Shown here one piece after another: positions 61,334 to 64,000 of a DNA stretch of 64,000 nucleotides. Below the pieces are notes generated by a model. The model was not told the DNA's origin, searched no databases, and saw nothing but the letters and a program-made list of their open reading frames with translations. The DNA comes from an uncultured Bacteriovorax sp. GTDB taxonomy: Bacteria > Bdellovibrionota > Bacteriovoracia > Bacteriovoracales > Bacteriovoracaceae. The stretch lies in assembly GCA_946481315.1 (NCBI GenBank), contig CAMLMH010000002.1, positions 248,001-312,000 on the forward strand. The letters are read 5' to 3'. A program made the position numbers and the translations under genes. Numbering within the stretch: the stretch's first letter is position 1; each line of letters opens with the position of its first letter.

Positions 61334-63457
61334 ATGAGTAGTGTCGGTCCCGTTGTTCGTAAAGGTAACACCAAAGACGCACTGATTGAAAGCAAAGATC
61401 AGCGCTGGCATGTTCGCAATCGTATTACACTGGTTTTTGGATCAAATGATATCGAAGACCTTGAAACTTATATCTACAAACCAAACGGCGTAGAATTTAA
61501 AACTGTTAAATTTCATCAGGCAAAGAGTAAGGCCATCGAAGAAATTCTCGATAACAGCATCGATGAATATTACCGTGGTCATGTCACTGAAATTCACACG
61601 ACACTTTCTCCGGATAAAAAAACTGTCACCATTGCCGATAATGGCATTGGTTTTCCGATCGATAAAGTGCCACAGGTCTATACCGAGTTCAGGACGGGAT
61701 CAAAATTTAAAGATGAAGAAACTGATGAGAAAGGATTTCTTTTCAGAACGCTGGGACAAAACGGACTAGGAGCTGCAGCGACTTGTTTAACGTCCGATTC
61801 ATTTGTCGCCACAGTTAAGCATTATAATTCCAAAAAAGAGCAGACCTATGAGTTTATCAACGGTGCTCTTGAGACGAAAAAAACCAAACCAAAACCCTTC
61901 AAAGGAGCTTCGGGAGTCACTGTTACCCTGACTCTTTCAAAAGAAGTCTATAAAGACAATATCATCAATGAAGATCTGCTTCGTAAACGTATCATCGATC
62001 TTGCTTATAACAATCCGGGATTAACGTTCTTTTTTAACGGGGAGAGGTACCAGTTTAAAAAGGGGCTTCTGGAGCTGGCCCAGCGAGTGGATGCCGCTTC
62101 CGCTCAGCTTTTTGGTGAAGAAGTGTTTGTCTATGAAACGCAAAATGCCAAAGGGAAAACGGTTAAAGGAAAAATCGATTTTCACCTTTCTCTTTGTATT
62201 GATAAAAAAAGCGATGACCGCGAAAAATTCATCTCATTTGTTAACTCAACACCGACTTTTGACGGTGGATTCCACCACGACCGCGTAAAGAGAATTTTCA
62301 TCAACGCAGTAAAAGAAAAGATCGAAAGAGCGGCTAAAAAAGAAAAAATTAGTGTTATTGATAATGACGTTTTAGTCGGAACGACATTTGTCATGGGAAT
62401 TACCATGCCCAATCCTCGTTTTGAGTCGCAGACCAAGCGTAAACTGGTTCGTGACCTGAACCTGGAAAAGGGGATCGAAGCGTTCATGAATGACAATATT
62501 GAGAAGTTCTTACGTAAAAATAAGGAATATCTCGACCTGGTTGTTGAACGGGCCAAATCCCGTCACCGTTTCCAGGAATTAAAAGATGCTTCTCTCAAAG
62601 GGAAAAAAGCGAAGAAGCAAAGAGTGGAAAAACTGCTCGACGCCAACGAGAGAAAAGACCGTCACCTGTGTACCCTTTTCATCTGTGAAGGGGATTCGGC
62701 TATCGGAGGACTTCGTTCTGCAAGAAATAAACTGTATCAAGGCGGGATAGCGCTCAAAGGGAAACCGATGAACGTTATGCAAGCTTCGATCAATGACGTT
62801 ATTAACAATCAGGAATTCATGGATATCATGGCCTCGATTGGGCTGACGATCGGACAAAAAGCTGACTCACAGAATCTTCGTTACTCAAAAATCGTCTTTC
62901 TCGCCGACTCGGATGTCGATGGTGGTCACATCAACACACTTCTTGTTAACTTCTTCTTCACATTCTGGCCGGAGCTCTTTGAACAAGGCGCCATTCAGTT
63001 TGCCAAAGCGCCACTGTTTGAAGTGATCACCGACAAAGAAACTCTCTTTGTTGAAAGTGATGATCAGCTGGAGAAGTTAAAGAAAAATCCAGCGGTCAAA
63101 ATCAAAGAAATTCAGCGCAACAAGGGACTAGGAGAGATGTCCCCGGAAGCATTCAAGCATACACTTAACCGTGATGAATTTACCAAAATCAGTGTTGATG
63201 ACATGGATTCGGCCAAGAAAACGCTGGATATCTGTTTTGGAAAGGACACAAATCTTCGTAAAGAACTCCTTTTAGATGAAGAATCAACGGGTGTTGCATT
63301 GGGTGAAGAAGAGCAGCGACACACTTCCGGTGGCAAAAAAACTTCTAAACTTGCTAAAGCAGTCAAAGCTACCAAGAAGGCCCCGGCAGCTAAAAAAGCT
63401 CCGGCAGTAAAAAAAGCAATTGTAAAAACGACTAAGAAAGCAAAGGGTAAGAAATAA
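61334..63457 (+). CDS. Type IIA topoisomerase subunit B, eukaryote/T4-like
   Basis: 707 residues. GHKL ATPase with EEILDNSIDEYYRG and ADNGIGFPIDK, then GQNGLGAA at about 142-149, which is closer to the eukaryotic/T4 RNGYGA type than to the bacterial GGLHGVGA. The QTK loop (ESQTKRKL) lies before the TOPRIM domain. TOPRIM has EGDSAIGG (~450), the DxD pair in LADSDVDGGHINTL (~525) and KGLGEMSPEAF. A Lys/Ala-rich tail (about 665-707) ends it. Start ATG with AAAGG. Its ATPase/TOPRIM subunit pairs with the A subunit encoded 1 base after its stop. Confidence 0.92.
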   Translation: MSSVGPVVRKGNTKDALIESKDQRWHVRNRITLVFGSNDIEDLETYIYKPNGVEFKTVKFHQAKSKAIEEILDNSIDEYYRGHVTEIHTTLSPDKKTVTIADNGIGFPIDKVPQVYTEFRTGSKFKDEETDEKGFLFRTLGQNGLGAAATCLTSDSFVATVKHYNSKKEQTYEFINGALETKKTKPKPFKGASGVTVTLTLSKEVYKDNIINEDLLRKRIIDLAYNNPGLTFFFNGERYQFKKGLLELAQRVDAASAQLFGEEVFVYETQNAKGKTVKGKIDFHLSLCIDKKSDDREKFISFVNSTPTFDGGFHHDRVKRIFINAVKEKIERAAKKEKISVIDNDVLVGTTFVMGITMPNPRFESQTKRKLVRDLNLEKGIEAFMNDNIEKFLRKNKEYLDLVVERAKSRHRFQELKDASLKGKKAKKQRVEKLLDANERKDRHLCTLFICEGDSAIGGLRSARNKLYQGGIALKGKPMNVMQASINDVINNQEFMDIMASIGLTIGQKADSQNLRYSKIVFLADSDVDGGHINTLLVNFFFTFWPELFEQGAIQFAKAPLFEVITDKETLFVESDDQLEKLKKNPAVKIKEIQRNKGLGEMSPEAFKHTLNRDEFTKISVDDMDSAKKTLDICFGKDTNLRKELLLDEESTGVALGEEEQRHTSGGKKTSKLAKAVKATKKAPAAKKAPAVKKAIVKTTKKAKGKK

Positions 63458-63458
63458 A

Positions 63459-64000
63459 ATGGAAGACAGATACCTGCACTCACTTGATTCAGTCTCATTA
63501 ACTGAAATTGTTAAAGAAGAATATCGCCTGTATCAGATTTACACGCTCATGGATCGCGCCATTCCTTATCTGCAGGATGGTTTGAAACCCGGACAGAGAA
63601 GAATTCTTTTTACACTGTGGAAAAATCAGTCCAAAGGATTGATGAAAGTTTCATCGGCTACCGGTCTTGTTTTAACTCTGCATCCACATGGACCAGCTTC
63701 GGTTGAATCGGCCATCGTCAACATGGCCCAGGACTATACGTTCTCCAACAATTATCCGCTTATTGATAAAAAAGGTTATTTCGGTGAGAGAATGGAGCCG
63801 GCACCGGCCGCTTCCCGTTATATTGAATGTAAGCTGGGTAAAGTTGCCGAATATTTATTGTTCGATGATATGAACCAGGTGGCGATGGTTCCTAACTACG
63901 ATGAAAAAGTCATGGAGCCGGTGTGTTTACTTCCTAAACTTCCCATAATGTTATTGAATGGTGCCGAAGGTATCGGAACGGGATTTTCTTCAGTTATTCC
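63459..64000 (+). CDS. Type IIA topoisomerase subunit A, 3' end outside the window
   Basis: The frame is open from the ATG to the window end (180 complete codons). DGLKPGQRRILFTLWK, then SRYIE with the catalytic Tyr at residue 121, and NGAEGIGTGFSSVIP. The last two resemble eukaryotic topoisomerase II (NGAEGIGTGWS) rather than GyrA/ParC (NGSSGIAVGMA). A start 1 base after the B subunit suggests a coupled operon. Breakage-reunion function is inferred from family; the C-terminal region is not visible. Confidence 0.92.
   Translation, partial: MEDRYLHSLDSVSLTEIVKEEYRLYQIYTLMDRAIPYLQDGLKPGQRRILFTLWKNQSKGLMKVSSATGLVLTLHPHGPASVESAIVNMAQDYTFSNNYPLIDKKGYFGERMEPAPAASRYIECKLGKVAEYLLFDDMNQVAMVPNYDEKVMEPVCLLPKLPIMLLNGAEGIGTGFSSVI

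Noticed and set aside
1..64000. CRISPR array, insertion sequence, prophage or rRNA
   Set aside because: Read through both strands by eye; no regularly spaced repeats, transposase motifs, phage structural genes or rRNA signatures seen.

Overview
The window looks like ordinary chromosome of a predatory bacterium of the Bacteriovoracaceae (Bacteriovorax/Peredibacter type, Bdellovibrionota). This placement is an inference. It rests on a moderately AT-rich composition (judged by eye), many secreted proteins of unknown function, c-di-GMP and cyclic-nucleotide signalling genes, and a ceramide (sphingolipid) locus. Bdellovibrio (now Bacteriovorax) stolpii is known to make sphingophosphonolipids and has a characterised serine palmitoyltransferase. 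I see no prophage, insertion sequence, CRISPR array or rRNA gene. One tRNA gene is present (tRNA-Phe).

Layout. 1-3.6 kb: the end of a coiled-coil protein, a pyruvate kinase fused to a ferredoxin domain, and queG. 3.6-7.6 kb: a four-gene minus-strand cassette (LolA-like protein, outer-membrane protein, MacB/LolCDE-like ATPase and permease). 7.7-12.3 kb: a secreted protein, a CPA2 antiporter, a nitrilase-family hydrolase and a JmjC/cupin oxygenase. 12.5-17.2 kb: a cyanophycin operon (cphA-iadA-cphB) covering synthesis and complete breakdown of the Asp-Arg storage polymer. 17.2-22.7 kb: tRNA-Phe, a DUF1176-like protein, an alpha/beta hydrolase, an HTH/membrane-protein pair behind three phased operators, apt, yceI and a divergent LysR regulator. 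22.9-28.5 kb: a ceramide locus (serine palmitoyltransferase, GNAT-type ceramide synthase, SDR ceramide reductase) that converges on an FA2H/Scs7-like hydroxylase and a PAP2 phosphatase. 28.7-33.5 kb: a PilZ protein, a DUF2797 protein, pepN and a DUF4442 protein. 33.5-37.2 kb: two secreted caspase-fold (clan CD) peptidases, each next to one of two small paralogous secreted proteins. 37.3-42.5 kb: fructose-bisphosphate aldolase, a fused E1 dehydrogenase, a degenerate receiver/HD protein and a small HELVH protein. 42.5-49.7 kb: a FecR-like protein, a TPR/barrel protein and a CHASE2 adenylate cyclase, then a barrel protein and a DUF3943 protein. 49.7-52.6 kb: hemF, an EamA transporter, a lipoprotein, and a 49-residue ORF with its own promoter and operator-like palindrome. 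52.7-58.5 kb: an Rrf2-sufB-sufC-sufD-sufS-nfu iron-sulfur operon. 58.6-64 kb: a GlpG-like rhomboid, small proteins, and both subunits of a type IIA topoisomerase whose sequence resembles eukaryotic topoisomerase II and phage T4 topoisomerase more than GyrA/GyrB (the A subunit is cut by the window end).

Most worth following up: (1) the duplicated clan CD peptidase/small-protein module, which I do not recognise as a described system; (2) the pyruvate kinase-ferredoxin fusion with an Asp in place of one cluster ligand; (3) the eukaryote/T4-like topoisomerase pair; (4) the ceramide locus with a eukaryote-like acyl hydroxylase; (5) the three phased ATGT-N12-ACAT operators and the small ORF at 52.5 kb. 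No database searches were possible. Family names rest on motifs read by eye.
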